Shown here: positions 10,263 through 21,561 of the stretch, one piece after another | Position numbering within the stretch: the stretch's first letter is position 1 | Layout: each line of letters opens with the position of its first letter | NCBI RefSeq assembly: GCF_964019385.1 | Contig: NC_088643.1 | Location: 8,326,552-8,390,551 of the forward strand | Direction of reading: 5' to 3' | Source: Sycon ciliatum | Taxonomy: Eukaryota > Porifera > Calcarea > Leucosolenida > Sycettidae | DNA: 64,000 nt | Made by a program: the position numbers and the translations under genes | Notes under the pieces: model-generated | The model's database searches: none | What the model saw: the letters and a program-made list of their open reading frames with translations, nothing else | What the model was told of the DNA's origin: nothing

Positions 10263-10333
10263 ATAGAAACAATGAGGTAGATCGGGTATGTATGTTGTTG
10301 AGATTGTGTATGCTTCTTTTTGATGTGATGTAG

Positions 10334-10642
10334 GATTCTTCGCCACAGTATCTCCATCAAGAGTGGAGTTTGACTCTAGCACCAACAATTTTGTGCTCAG
10401 ATGCAGTCACAATGATCCCAATGCGTTATTTGTGACTTATCGCTGGTCTCTTTCGGATGGCAGAGATCTTCCTTTGGGTAGATTTGAGATCGGTGGCTTG
10501 AATGGAGAAGTATTGACTATCCAGGAACCAATTTCATCAGATGCAGGCAACTATGTATGCAGTGTGGATAGTGGTGGATCCACTGAAATTGGACCGGGAT
10601 CTGCAGAAGTGGTATTCAGTGTGGTTACAACCACAACACAAG
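10334..10642 (+). CDS. Ig-domain exon type B (copy 2)
   Basis: 103 residues; FG loop DSGGSTEIG. Thr at residue 35, Ser at 68 (PISSDAG, Ala in the other copies). A GTGATTTCTTGTTCCGTGTGA stretch is tandemly repeated just after the donor. Confidence 0.93.
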
Positions 10643-10822
10643 GTGAGTGTGATGTCTTGTTCCGTGTGAGTGTGATTTCTTGTTCCGTGTGAGTGTGATT
10701 TCTTGTTCCGTGTTCACGAGCAGCTACAGATAAACATAGAGTGCTGTATCGTTCAATGTTTGAGATGACGCGCACGTGTGTGCTTGCGTGTGCGGGCTTG
10801 CGGGCGTGCATGTGTGTTGCAG

Positions 10823-10930
10823 TAGATCCAGCACGCACTACAGCACCTCAACCATCAACAGCACAGCCAATCAATGCCACTACAACAACAACAACAACAA
10901 CAACAACAACTGAAGAACCAGTAGTTGCAG
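10823..10930 (+). CDS. Poly-Thr linker exon W (copy 1 of 3)
   Basis: 36 residues: VDPARTTAPQPSTAQ, then INA, a run of Thr coded by an ACA microsatellite, then EEPVVA. Acceptor gtgttgcag, donor GTTAGT. The three W copies differ in repeat length (108, 114 and 99 bases) but stay in frame. Confidence 0.82.
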
Positions 10931-11035
10931 GTTAGTCAAAGACCATGGTTACGCGTATTGTGATCCACTTGCCGGTTTGTGCCTGACATTGGCTTTGCTG
11001 CTTAGGTACTGTGGGAGTTTCACAGCTGTGTGCTG

Positions 11036-11100
11036 TGTGTTTTGTGTGTGTGTGTGTTTGTGTGTATGTTGTGTTTTTTGTGTGTGTGTGTGTGTGTGTG

Positions 11101-11145
<45 letters not shown>

Positions 11146-11190
11146 TGTATGTGTGTGTATGTGTGTGTGTGTGTGTGTGTTCTATTTCTG
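11036..11190. repeat. TG-rich microsatellite before Ig C acceptor
   Basis: Interrupted GT/TTTG tract ending about 17 bases before the acceptor of the C exon. The same position has far shorter TG tracts in the later copies. Confidence 0.9.
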
Positions 11191-11208
11191 TTTGTGATAT
11201 ACTTGCAG

Positions 11209-11490
11209 TCTACATTGCTAGCGTATCTCCATCCTCGGCGATGGCCAATGCCAGTACAGAGAGCATTGTGTTGACGTGCAGTCACGATGCGCCGAACATC
11301 ACCTACCCGTTCTACACATGGAGGCGGCAGGACGGGACACCGCTTGACGAGCGACGTCACCAAGTAATGGGTCACGACGGCGAGGTCCTGCGCATCCAGA
11401 CTCCTGAACCATCGGACAGTGGAGCATACGTGTGCGAAGTCGAAGCACCAGATGTGATGTTTTACAGTGGAACTGCCCAGGTTCAGTTCA
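11209..11490 (+). CDS. Ig-domain exon type C (copy 1 of 3)
   Basis: 94 residues, acceptor tacttgcag, donor GTAAGT. NAS and NIT sequons (residues 14 and 30), Cys24 (LTCSHDAP), Trp38 (YTWRRQDG), D70-S-G-A-Y-V-C76. It differs from the two later copies at GEVLR (others GEILR), SGAYV (SGEYV) and VEAPD (VKAPD). Codon use is more GC-rich than in A and B. Confidence 0.92.
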
Positions 11491-11571
11491 GTAAGTATCG
11501 TCTACCCTGGCAGTCACTTCAGTATGAAGGATCCCAGATATAACATACTGTGGGATGCACAGTAGTCAACT

Positions 11572-11893
11572 TACTGTAAAAGCCATCTGTATAACGAAGT
11601 GCTAACTCTAACAAATTAACGAGGAGAAATCTGTCATTAAAATATAAATCGTTATATCGCTGGCTACAAGCGAGGGTCCCTGGTTCGAGTCCTGGTGGTG
11701 ACAGTCAATTTTTTCTTCAGACTTTTCCCGTTTGTCTCATTCCCTCAAAACCCGTTATATAGAAATCGATACATTATACTGTCCTACTGAGTGTTGAGAA
11801 TGAGTGAGAATCGTTACCTTTGGTACACGTAAACTAGTCAATTTTGGGAAATCGTTATATATGCGCCTCGTTAGAATAATGGCTTTTACAGTA
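11572..11893. mobile_element. MITE with tactgtaaaagcca ends
   Basis: Terminal tactgtaaaagccat is inverted at atggcttttacagta. The C-X introns of units 2 and 3 lack it. A tRNA B-box-like ggttcgagtcc lies inside at about 11693. Target duplication is probably TA. Confidence 0.65.
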
Positions 11894-12065
11894 CACTGTT
11901 CAACTTACACTGTTCAAAACAGTGCTCGATACTCGGGGCTGGGGTCCATGGAGCCCTCTAAAACAGAAGTCCAGATCTTCGGTTGAAGTCAGTGTGGTGG
12001 CAGTCTGCCATACAGTTCTTGTGACCTAGTGATGTACATGTGTGCTGTGTGTCTACTGTATGCAG

Positions 12066-12191
12066 TCGGTCCAGCACGCACTACTATGCCACCAACAGCA
12101 ACAACACAGCCCGCAATTGTCACGACCACAGCTGATATGCCAGATACAACCAGTATGGTGGTTACGACACAGGAGCCAACAACACCTACAG
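12066..12191 (+). CDS. Thr-rich linker exon X (copy 1 of 3)
   Basis: 42 residues: GPARTTMPPTATTQPAIV, then Thr/Asp/Met-rich sequence to QEPTTPT, donor GTCAGT. The GPARTT start resembles VDPARTT of W, so W and X are probably related. In this unit X is followed directly by Ig B (Z, D and Y are missing). The intron after it (12192-12732) has a roughly 300-base stretch not seen elsewhere, then sequence matching the Y-B intron of later units. Confidence 0.82.
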
Positions 12192-12732
12192 GTCAGTTGG
12201 ATACCGCATTTGAAGCGAATTATGGTAGCTCAAAAGAGTAGACCCAGGTGCTCGAAGTCCAGACACTTTTACAGTGTGTGTTTGCCGAGCTGAAACTCAC
12301 AATAGCAATGATCAGTTGCCAGAATCCTGCTCGTGGATGGAAGGTATCTTGTCCAAGTTTGTTCTGAGGCCAGGCTCGATTGAACCAGGCCATCTTTCGA
12401 TCCGATCCGTTTCGCTGGAGTTTGCTGATTTTTATATCAAATTTTGGTGTCGCAAAGGGTGCTCTAAGTCCGTACTGATCAGAGGTGACTAGAAATACAC
12501 ACATATTTCTGCTAATTGCTAACTTGCAATCCCTCCGTTACGACGAAAGCACCGAAGTTCCACTGTTCGATGCTGTATGCCTTCCCAGTTACTAGCCACT
12601 TGTTCTGCATAACTCTCCTCCAAGTTCCAATCAGCCATCTCCATTTTATACGTGTGTCTGCTAAATTGCTAATCACTTGCAAACTTTGACAGCCACTTCC
12701 TCATTGCTTGTGCTTTTTTTGATGTGATGTAG

Positions 12733-13041
12733 GATTCTTCGCCACAGTATCTCCATCTAGAGTGGAGTTTGACTCTAGCACCAACAATTTTGTGCTCAGA
12801 TGCAGTCACAATGATCCAAATGCATTATTCGTGACTTATCGCTGGTCTCTTTCGGATGGCAGAGATCTTCCTTTGGGTAGATTTGAGATCGGTGGCTTGA
12901 ATGGAGAAGTACTGACAATCCAGGAACCAATTGCATCAGATGCAGGCAACTATGTATGCAGTGTGGATAGTGGTGGATCCACTGAAATTAGACCGGGATC
13001 TGCAGAAGTGGTGTTCAGTGTGGTTACAACAACAACACAAG
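12733..13041 (+). CDS. Ig-domain exon type B (copy 3)
   Basis: 103 residues; FG loop DSGGSTEIR, Thr35. It closes unit 1. The following intron (13042-13612) holds a short (TAG)n at 13127-13158 and the conserved B-Q intron, no element. Confidence 0.93.
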
Positions 13042-13612
13042 GTGAGTGTGATTTCCTATTTCGTGTTCACGAGCAGCTACAGATGAACATAAGGTTTTGT
13101 GTTGTTCAGGTTTGAGAGGACTTCTTTTTGTAGTAGTAGTAGTAGTAGTAGTAGTAGTGAGTCAGCATAGTGGTCTACAAAGATGAGGGCCTGTATACAT
13201 GCAATGCATTCCGTACGTAAAAAACAGGAGTTGTGATTAGTCTAATCAGGCATAGTTCAATTTCACTTTTCATTCCTGTAAAATGTGAAAAAGAGTGCAT
13301 CGCTTAGCTACGTTGCTTTGGCTAGAACCTCGAAGAAAAGACGAGCGTCATATGCTTTTTTATGTGTGCTAGAGCGAAACCTCCCTAATCTTTGTATAAT
13401 GATCACAGCGCACAGGCAAATACAAACAGACAGGACACTGTCTTCGGAGGAGAAGGAGAGAAAAGTCTCTGACGACAGACAGTGTTAGGAGTACTCGGAG
13501 CAATACTCTAAAAAGTCGATGGGTGAGATAGTCGGTACTCTATCACCCCGTCGTGGATCAAAGTATGACAATATCTTTGTCATCTATTTGTTCTATGATT
13601 GTGTGAATGCAG

Positions 13613-13708
13613 GGATCACTTCTGATTCATTGACCACGGCATCTGGTGACATGATGGTCACTGATTTGGGCGGCAGTGGCACCAGCGACTCCCCATGCAG
13701 AACAGTGG
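13613..13708 (+). CDS. Linker exon Q (copy 2)
   Basis: 32 residues ending TSDSPCRTV. It opens complete unit 2. Confidence 0.83.
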
Positions 13709-13943
13709 GTAAGAATTACATTGTACTTGAAGTACCTTGCAGTCAATTGGACATTTGATACCGGACCAATGGAGGTTTTGACATCTTCATCAGATCAACT
13801 ATTTTCTAATGTTCTTCTCTGTTTGACTTTTGGCCTTCCCGATAATGCTTGTGCCCGTTAAGAGAAAGTCACCATCTAAAGCGACCCATACACTGTGAAT
13901 GTCTACTTCAACTCTGATTTTGCTTTCTGTTGTACTGCTTCAG

Positions 13944-14243
13944 ACGCACCTGTGTGGCCAGATAATGCAATACGCTTTGTTGATGAGTCACTTGGCATGT
14001 ACCAAGTACCATCATATCCGAACTTTGTGCAAGGAGTGAGCTTCTTCAGCGTGGAGCTCTTTGTGGACAATGCCTGGGGACCAGTGGGACAAATTGCTGT
14101 GGGTAATAGTACAAAGGAGGTTGTCATACCACGACTTGGTGCGGGAACACAAGCGGCACTGAGAATTCGCTATCACGGTGATGCAGACAACTGCATTGTG
14201 TCTGAATGGAGTGAAGCATTGAGTTTCACAGTTCCATCGCAAG
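13944..14243 (+). CDS. FN3-like exon F (copy 2)
   Basis: 100 residues; DNAWGP and RLGAGTQ variants; VSEWS box intact. Nearly identical to the F at 30223. Confidence 0.9.
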
Positions 14244-14381
14244 GTAAATATGCACAGTGGTTGCCACTAATTAGTCTTTCTTCCATTGGCTCAACGCTTG
14301 TGCAAGCATCAATTTACCATTACTATGAAGGTGCGGGTAAAGAGTTTAGAATTGATTCGTGACAAGATAATGCTTCACTAT

Positions 14382-14682
14382 TACCATAAAGTAATGGTGA
14401 TCCACCCCGACGCCATGTCGCTTCCCAGCTGGGTTCTCGGCAGGGGGCGGGGATTAGATCAAGGCTGTCAAGTGCAGTACGATGTGCAACAACATGGAAG
14501 TTCAGACTCGATGTGCTGGGTTGTGCACATTTTCATCCTGCACTCGCACATACTGTGTACAGCAGTGCATGCCTCGGTTCAACATCGTATTTCGTTGTAT
14601 ACCCCGAAGTCGCTTCACAGGCAGAAAATCGACGGGGGTTGGGGCAATTAAAGATGGGGTGGATCAACGGTACTTTACGGTA
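14382..14682. mobile_element. 301-bp MITE, copy in unit 2
   Basis: Left end taccataaagtaatggtgat and right end atcaacggtactttacggta are imperfect inverted repeats, flanked by TA. Complete copies occur at the same intron position in units 3 and 4; unit 5 has an empty site. Confidence 0.75.
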
Positions 14683-14900
14683 TAAAGGGGTTATGTTACG
14701 TCGTCAACAACTCGTTTGCGTTGTCCATTGTTGTTGCAATGCATCGTCCGCTTATTTCTCTTATTTGACTGTGTTCCACCTGATGAGAAGTCAGTGAAAA
14801 AGCTCTAAAACTGTTTATTTTTGAGGATCGTGAAGCTTTCTTCTCTTCTTGTGTGTAGTGACACTTCTGTTTACTTCCCGGTGTTCTACATTGCCTGCAG

Positions 14901-15050
14901 CTGTAACAACTGACATGCCAACAACGAGCAATATCACTGGTACTGATGCCACGGATGAAACAACTGCCCCAATCATAGGGTCCGGAACAGCACCCGATAC
15001 ATCAACGGCAGCAACGCCAACTACTCCTCAAGCCCTTGTCACAACTAAAG
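14901..15050 (+). CDS. Linker exon V, long form (copy 2)
   Basis: 50 residues, TSNITGTDATDE variant, then Ala-Leu (QALVTTK) near the end. The upstream alternative acceptor gives 14859. Confidence 0.76.
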
Positions 15051-15987
15051 GTATGCATGCATTCATAAAGCACCGGTTTGTGCGTTATGTCCATATGTCC
15101 ATGTCTGGCATGAGTAAAACATGGATGTGGCAAATGGGATTTAGACCTTTGGCCTATGGGTGGTGGATCTGATCTATCCTCCCCCACCGTTTAGGAGCCG
15201 CATCTGACGCCTGATCATGGGGTGGTGGCATCCCACGGAAGCGGAAAGGTGGTTCTTGACCAGGGCGTCAGGCGAAATTACTGGTCAGTCGGCGACACGC
15301 ATTTTTCACAAAAATTTGCGTTTCACCTGCTGGGAGAGTATGCGTGTACTCGAGTCTCATCCGGAGCACGTTTTTTCTTCTTTTTTTCAGCTTCAGTATA
15401 GCTGTATTTTTCATTGCAAAGCCGTCCCTGATTGTTGTGTTCATTGTTCAAACGAAGTGGACATTCAATCATGAAGGCAGAGGACATAGGAGCCTGATTG
15501 GAGTTTCTCGTGGCATAGGACGGCCACACAGAGAAACTTTGGGATTTTCTGAATATAAAATACCGTACGCACGATGCTGAGATCAATTTGTGCGATATCA
15601 AATTGTTTGTGATCTACCACATCGAGCAGAACGGGATCCAAACACAAGCTTACCGACGGTTAGGCTGCCGACCTGACTGGACAAATGATCCCTGGCTTCA
15701 CCAGACGCCAGAAGTCGGACACCATGTCCTTTGCCGCGACGTCCATCTCCAAAAAGAACTCCATCTTCGTCGTGAAAAGGCTTGAAATACTCAATATTCA
15801 ACCGAGATTCGCGGTCTCACCCTTTCTCAGATCGAATCATTTTTTGTTGTAGCAGTTGCATGGCAGATCCCCGCCACTACTTCAACAGAAGATGGCTCCA
15901 AAGCATGCCTGGAACAAGCCATATCGAGGTTGCAAGCCACCCCTCTCAGCAAGAAATTCGAAATTTCAATGGTGGAAGATATACTAT

Positions 15988-16274
15988 TGTTGAGTTCGAA
16001 ACAGGACGACTGACAACGGGAACAAGTTAGTGGGAACGACATTTATTATAGACGACGAGACAAGAGACCAAGACGAACGATACGACTACATTGAAGAGTG
16101 AGAAAAGAGAGAGAGAGAGATCAAGTCTGAATGGCAAGATAAAAGGCCTGGGTAGCTATGGCAAATATGGGCGCGCAAGTAGCTACCCAGGCCAACAGAA
16201 CAAAAGGAGACAAAAGGTGAGTACGTAAGTGCATGCAGGCCAGCTAGAAAAGGTACGGGAGGAGGTACCTAACA
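15988..16274 (-). repeat. LTR copy 1
   Basis: 287 bp. It differs slightly from the other two LTRs (gagttcgaaac and cgatacgac where they have gagtttgaaac and cgaaacgac), so it is the most diverged of the three. Confidence 0.8.
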
Positions 16275-16906
16275 TACAACCCCTCCATGAAAAAAAATCC
16301 CGCGTCCTCGCGGAGAGAAAAAAAAAAGAGAGAAAAAGATTTAAAAAAATGAACTGGAGGAGAAAACACACACACACACACACACACATACTGCACGCGC
16401 GCATGGATCTCACGAAAGTGTGTACTAAAAATGCACTCGTACACATCATTCCTGTACTACTTATTGTGTGTAATAACTATTGGAGTTTGACGAGGAACGT
16501 GAATTACTAGTATTTTGCATGGCTAATACAGCCTAGTTACACTTTTGCTAAACATCCAAAAATTAGAGCGTGGCTCACCATGATCGGACCCCTAACTTGG
16601 TTATGTTTTACGAACACACGCGCGCGCATACACTACAAAAAAATTCACGAAAATAAATTTGACGAAGAAGCATACAAAAAAAAGAAAGAGAGAAAGGTAG
16701 CTGACCTGCATGGCTTGAACGAGAATAGACGAGGTAAGGTTGGCGTAGGAGAGACGAGGTTGATAGAGACGAGACGAGGTTGGCGTAGGAGAGACGAGAC
16801 TGACATGGACGAGACGAGGTTGACATAGACGAGACGAATGGTGGTTGAGGACGGCTGGGCATGGGATGATCTCAGGGTCGTGGGTCGATCAATAATCGGG
16901 CGCCAA

Positions 16907-17193
16907 TGTTGAGTTTGAAACAGGACGACTGACAACGGGAACAAGTTAGTGGGAACGACATTTATTATAGACGACGAGACAAGAGACCAAGACGAACGAA
17001 ACGACTACATTGAAGAGTGAGAAAAGAGAGAGAGAGAGATCAAGTCTGAATGGCAAGATAAAGGGCCTGGGTAGCTATGGCAAATATGGGCGCGCAAGTA
17101 GCTACCCAGGCCAACGGAACAAAAGGAGACAAAAGGTGAGTACGTAAGTGCATGCAGGCCAGCTAGAAAAGGTACGGGAGGAGGTACCTAACA
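16907..17193 (-). repeat. LTR copy 2
   Basis: 287 bp, almost identical to copy 3; flanked on both sides by internal sequence. Confidence 0.8.
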
Positions 17194-17824
17194 TACAACC
17201 CCTCCATGAAAAAAAATCCCGCGTCCTCGCGGAGAGAAAAAAAAAGAGAGAAAAAGATTTAAAAAAATGAACTGGAGGAGAAAACACACACACACACACA
17301 CACACATACTGCACGCGCGCATGGATCTCACGAAAGTGTGTACTAAAAATGCACTCGTACACATCATTCCTGTACTACTTATTGTGTGTAATAACTATTG
17401 GAGTTTGACGAGGAACGTGAATTACTAGTATTTTGCATGGCTAATACAGCCTAGTTACACTTTTGCTAAACATCCAAAAATTAGAGCGTGGCTCACCATG
17501 ATCGGACCCCTAACTTGGTTATGTTTTACGAACACACGCGCGCGCATACACTACAAAAAAATTCACGAAAATAAATTTGACGAAGAAGCATACAAAAAAA
17601 AGAAAGAGAGAAAGGTAGCTGACCTGCATGGCTTGAACGAGAATAGACGAGGTAAGGTTGGCGTAGGAGAGACGAGGTTGATAGAGACGAGACGAGGTTG
17701 GCGTAGGAGAGACGAGACTGACATGGACGAGACGAGGTTGACATAGACGAGACGAATGGTGGTTGAGGACGGCTGGGCATGGGATGATCTCAGGGTCGTG
17801 GGTCGATCAATAATCGGGCGCCAA

Positions 17825-18111
17825 TGTTGAGTTTGAAACAGGACGACTGACAACGGGAACAAGTTAGTGGGAACGACATTTATTATAGACGACGAGACAA
17901 GAGACCAAGACGAACGAAACGACTACATTGAAGAGTGAGAAAAGAGAGAGAGAGAGATCAAGTCTGAATGGCAAGATAAAGGGCCTGGGTAGCTATGGCA
18001 AATATGGGCGCGCAAGTAGCTACCCAGGCCAACGGAACAAAAGGAGACAAAAGGTGAGTACGTAAGTGCATGCAGGCCAGCTAGAAAAGGTACGGGAGGA
18101 GGTACCTAACA
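17825..18111 (-). repeat. LTR copy 3
   Basis: 287 bp, ends at the junction with the host transposon sequence gaagagaatttc. Confidence 0.8.
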
Positions 18112-19074
18112 CTACGAAGAGAATTTCAAAAAGTATGTTTCGCGGAGCGATCGCTCAACCTACGTCATTCAAACTTTGCAGGATGGTTCAGACGTACATG
18201 CTAGGCATGGAACCACAGAAGATGATATCATAGCTGACACAGAGTCACACACACAGCAGATTCGTGTGCACAGATACTAAATTAGTGGACGTCGTCATCT
18301 TCTTCCCGCTGATCTCAAATGTACTATGACGTGCTATTTCGCCTGACGGAGTTGTACGACTCCTTGTTCTTGACCTGCCCGGTACGCGAACCCGTCGAAT
18401 TTTTTTATATTTTTTTATGTGTCCCTACAGTCTCGTTCCTTGTCTGTTGGCAATTTTCTTTCACCGTGTGGCATACGACTAAGGGGGCAGATAGTGATAA
18501 CACTGTGACCCTCATCCATAAATAGCTTTAGCGTTGCTTGAAGTACTCTAAAATTTGCGAATAACCACCCTCTGTTGTCCACTAAACATGTGATGTCATC
18601 ATTCGTTGGGTTAAAAGCATGCAGTCAAATTATCACTGTGTCTGAAGATTGTGTGGGTATTCGGTAGTTGTTATACCCAAGGTCAGTAGTCACACAAGCC
18701 TGACTGAGCTGAGCAAATGCTCTTGGTTGATCAAGGTGGTAGGAAACAATGCCCATACCACCAAGAGATACGGAAAGTAAACTGACAAAAGTCAAAATCT
18801 CTCAATACCATGTCAGGTATTCTCCTAGATTTCTCTATGTTTGGCTATCACGCTCATATCTGGGGTTGCTTTTCATATTAGCATTGCTTGTATTTTTGAT
18901 GAGCTTGAGTTGAATAAATATCTAAACAAAATAGGAGGATCTCTGTTCTTGAGCCTTGCGCTCAAAACCTGATACTCAGTGGTTTTTTACGGGATAATCA
19001 TCAAACTATAGTCCATCAAGATATCCATCATATCCTGTTCCCACGGTTTATTTTGCCTTTTGCATTCCCTCCAG

Positions 19075-19362
19075 GGTATAGTGTGAGTGTTTCCCCTGAG
19101 AGAGTAGTGATGAACAGCTCTACGTACAGCTTCCAGTTAACATGTAGTCATGACTATCCAGATGTTGCTGGCCTGGCACCAATCATACAGTGGGTAAGAG
19201 CATATGGAGTACCACTGCCCATGACTCGGGTGGTGATCAGCGGTGCATCTGGAGAGATCCTGACCGTGGAGAATGCTTTGCCTTCTGATGCTGGACAATA
19301 TTTTTGTATGGTGCAAAGGATGGACAACAACGTCGACTCTGGATCAGCAATGGTTGTATATG
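19075..19362 (+). CDS. Ig-domain exon type A (copy 2)
   Basis: 96 residues; Val at residue 12 and FG loop YFCMVQRMDNNVDSG, the version shared by A copies in the first position of units 2, 3 and 4. The intron after it (19363-20100) shows nothing recognisable. Confidence 0.93.
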
Positions 19363-20100
19363 GTGAGTAGTAGGTGATCTGTGATGACTGATAGTCACTT
19401 TAAGAGTGTAGTTGTCATTGCCTAGCAATGAAGTCGTAGTTTTTATGCACCGAACTGCGTGTCGGGTGGCACTGCTGGTTGTCATGTTACGCCCGAAAAC
19501 TCAAACCAGCTTCCACCAAGCTAGGAATCAGATCAATCCCCCAGATGCCCGGTCCTCATATAAGACATGTGCCGATGCATGGAAGGTAGCCCCATCTCAA
19601 CAGCATGATGTTGTTTGCAGACCATGCAGCAAGAGGAAGAGGCTGTGGGTGGATTTTCTCCACTTTTAAATTTAGTTTTAATTACTGTGGCCATCTGTGC
19701 GTCCCACATGGCATTCATGCTGTGGCGCTGACCTAAGCGGAGAGTGTTCCTGCAGCCGGTCTTATCAAATTTCAACTGATTGAGGATCTGTGGTGGTGGG
19801 CTTTGCAACTAGAACAGCAAAACTACAATTTTTTCTAATTAGGATACAAAATGCAAGCAACTAACATGACCTCTCTGTTTGAACAACAGATTGATACAGC
19901 ATTCTAGCTTACAATCCGGGCATGGTAGCATTGTAGGTTACAGCCTCCAGGCTAAACATCGGCAATATATAGCAGTAACCCGATCAAGGCCACTGCGATT
20001 TTCGCTATCCAGTGCACTATTTTACTGCCCCGAAATGTATTAACTGCATCCGATAACCTGGCCCGTGGCTGCATGACTGTGTTTATCTAATGTCTTGCAG

Positions 20101-20184
20101 TTGATGACTCAGCAACAACAAGACCAATTCCAGTTAGTCCAGGTGGAGAAGTAAGCACACAACAACCTGGATCAACACCAGCAG
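20101..20184 (+). CDS. Linker exon S (copy 3)
   Basis: 28 residues, SPGGEVSTQQPGSTPA ending as in unit 1. Confidence 0.83.
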
Positions 20185-20399
20185 GTGAGTTTCAGTTTAT
20201 GCTGTCGCTACCTGGTGTTAAATGGCCTCATCAGAATACAACAACTTCACTGGCCTTCGTTGCTGGCAGCCATGTGTAGTTCGCGATTGCCATTTTTCCT
20301 TTGATACAGGTTTTAGCCCCATTTTTGTCTTGTACTTTCACTAGCAATGGTATATCTATATTGCATGCCTTCATGTGATTTGAAACGAGGAAAACGGCC

Positions 20400-20564
20400 G
20401 GTGGGGCACAAGTTATGCGAGTCCACCAACTAAACCAGGTTTTGAACGGTCAGGCGTGCACAAGGTAGCACAAGACTAACAAGGAGTACTGAGACATTCC
20501 ACGGCAAGGAAGTGAGTTAGAGAGGGTGACTTGGTGGACTCTAACGCATAACTTGTGCCCCACC
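20400..20564. mobile_element. 165-bp MITE with ggtggggcacaagttatgcg ends
   Basis: Long terminal inverted repeats of about 29-33 bp (ggtggggcacaagttatg at left, cataacttgtgccccacc at right). Present in the S-R' introns of units 2, 3 and 4 only. Confidence 0.75.
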
Positions 20565-20647
20565 ATTTTCCTTCTTTCAATTTAACACTTTCCTTGGCTC
20601 ACCATCAGAGTAATTCATGTAATTGATTTCCACTTTGTGTTTTGTAG

Positions 20648-20722
20648 TTGATGACGGAAGAACAACGAGACCGATTGCAGCTAGTTCAGGTCCAGGGACA
20701 ACAATGCCTCCAACACCACCAG
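20648..20722 (+). CDS. Linker exon R', short form (copy 3 of R family)
   Basis: 25 residues: VDDGRTTRPIAASSGPG then TTMPPTPP. It lacks the eight-residue acidic stretch of full R, an in-frame loss of 24 bases. The 530-base intron after it carries two TG tracts (20884-20945 and 21149-21190). Confidence 0.82.
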
Positions 20723-20881
20723 GTGAGTGTGGGGAATAAAATTATTCCATGAGTAGTGTGAAATATATAGGAGAGTTAGAAATGAAAGAGACTGCATGCA
20801 TGATAACCATGATCTGGATAACATGTATGTCTTAGTTGATGATCACAACTGGAATGTGATCCGTAGAAACAATAAGGTAGA

Positions 20882-20883
<2 letters not shown>

Positions 20884-20936
<53 letters not shown>

Positions 20937-20945
20937 TGTGTGTGT
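20884..20945. repeat. (GT)n microsatellite
   Basis: Nearly pure GT tract in the R'-B intron of unit 2, longer than at the same place in other units. Confidence 0.9.
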
Positions 20946-21145
20946 AATGGAAAAATGAAAAATAGGGATTCACTGGCCAGAAAAAGTCACTTCAAACAGC
21001 TGTGTGGTGGATACCAGGCTAAAAATAGTGGCGGTCAATTCATCAGCCTTGCAAGCTGTTGAATGGTGTAATCCCAGCACAAGTTGCTATATCTAACATA
21101 GCTGTTCGCTATCATCGCTCCCGCGATGGGCATGTCTGAGGTCTG

Positions 21146-21185
<40 letters not shown>

Positions 21186-21252
21186 GTGTTTGAGAACGAG
21201 TGGTTTGACAACCACTTCCTCATTGTTTGTGCTTCTTTTTGATGTGATATAG

Positions 21253-21561
21253 GATCCTTCGCCACAGTATCTCCTTCAAGAGTGGAGTTGGACTCTAGCA
21301 CCAACAATTTTGTGCTCAGATGCAGTCACAATGATCCCAATGCGTTATTCGTGATTTATCGCTGGTCTCTTTCGGATGGCAGAGATCTTCCTTTGGGTAG
21401 ATTTGAGATCGGTGGCTTGAATGGAGAAGTACTGACAATCCAGGAACCAATTGCATCAGATGCAGGCAACTATGTATGCAGTGTAGCTAGTTTTGGATCC
21501 ACTGGAATTAGACCAGGATCTGCAGAAGTGGTGTTCAGTGTGGTTACAACCACAACACAAG
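21253..21561 (+). CDS. Ig-domain exon type B (copy 4)
   Basis: 103 residues; FG loop ASFGSTGIR, Ile35. The intron after it (21562-22316) shows no element. Confidence 0.93.

Larger units (their letters stand above)
15988..18111 (-). mobile_element. Non-autonomous LTR retroelement, tandem LTR-int-LTR-int-LTR
   Basis: Three 287-bp LTRs (TGTTAG..CAACA on the minus strand) separated by two 631-632-bp internal segments with no gag or pol. On the minus strand, TTGGCGCCCGAT directly follows each 5' LTR, a typical primer-binding site. A purine-rich GGAGGGG lies just before the downstream LTR. Flanks ctat and ctac compare with ctag in the empty copy near 3091, consistent with a 4-bp target duplication. 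Unit spacing is 918-919 bp. Confidence 0.8.
15266..18348. mobile_element. DNA transposon copy 2, interrupted by an LTR element
   Basis: Starts CGTCAGGCGAAAT and ends ATTTCGCCTGACG like the copy at 2357, with close similarity up to gaagatatacta and again from gaagagaatttc. Between these points lies the 2.1 kb LTR array. It sits in the V-A intron of unit 2 only. Confidence 0.75.

Noticed and set aside
13519-13612. Open frame running into linker Q (also near 3790 and 29792)
   Set aside because: It would make a longer Q exon, but a pyrimidine tract and acceptor directly precede Q, unit 4 lacks much of it, and the composition is unlike the linkers.
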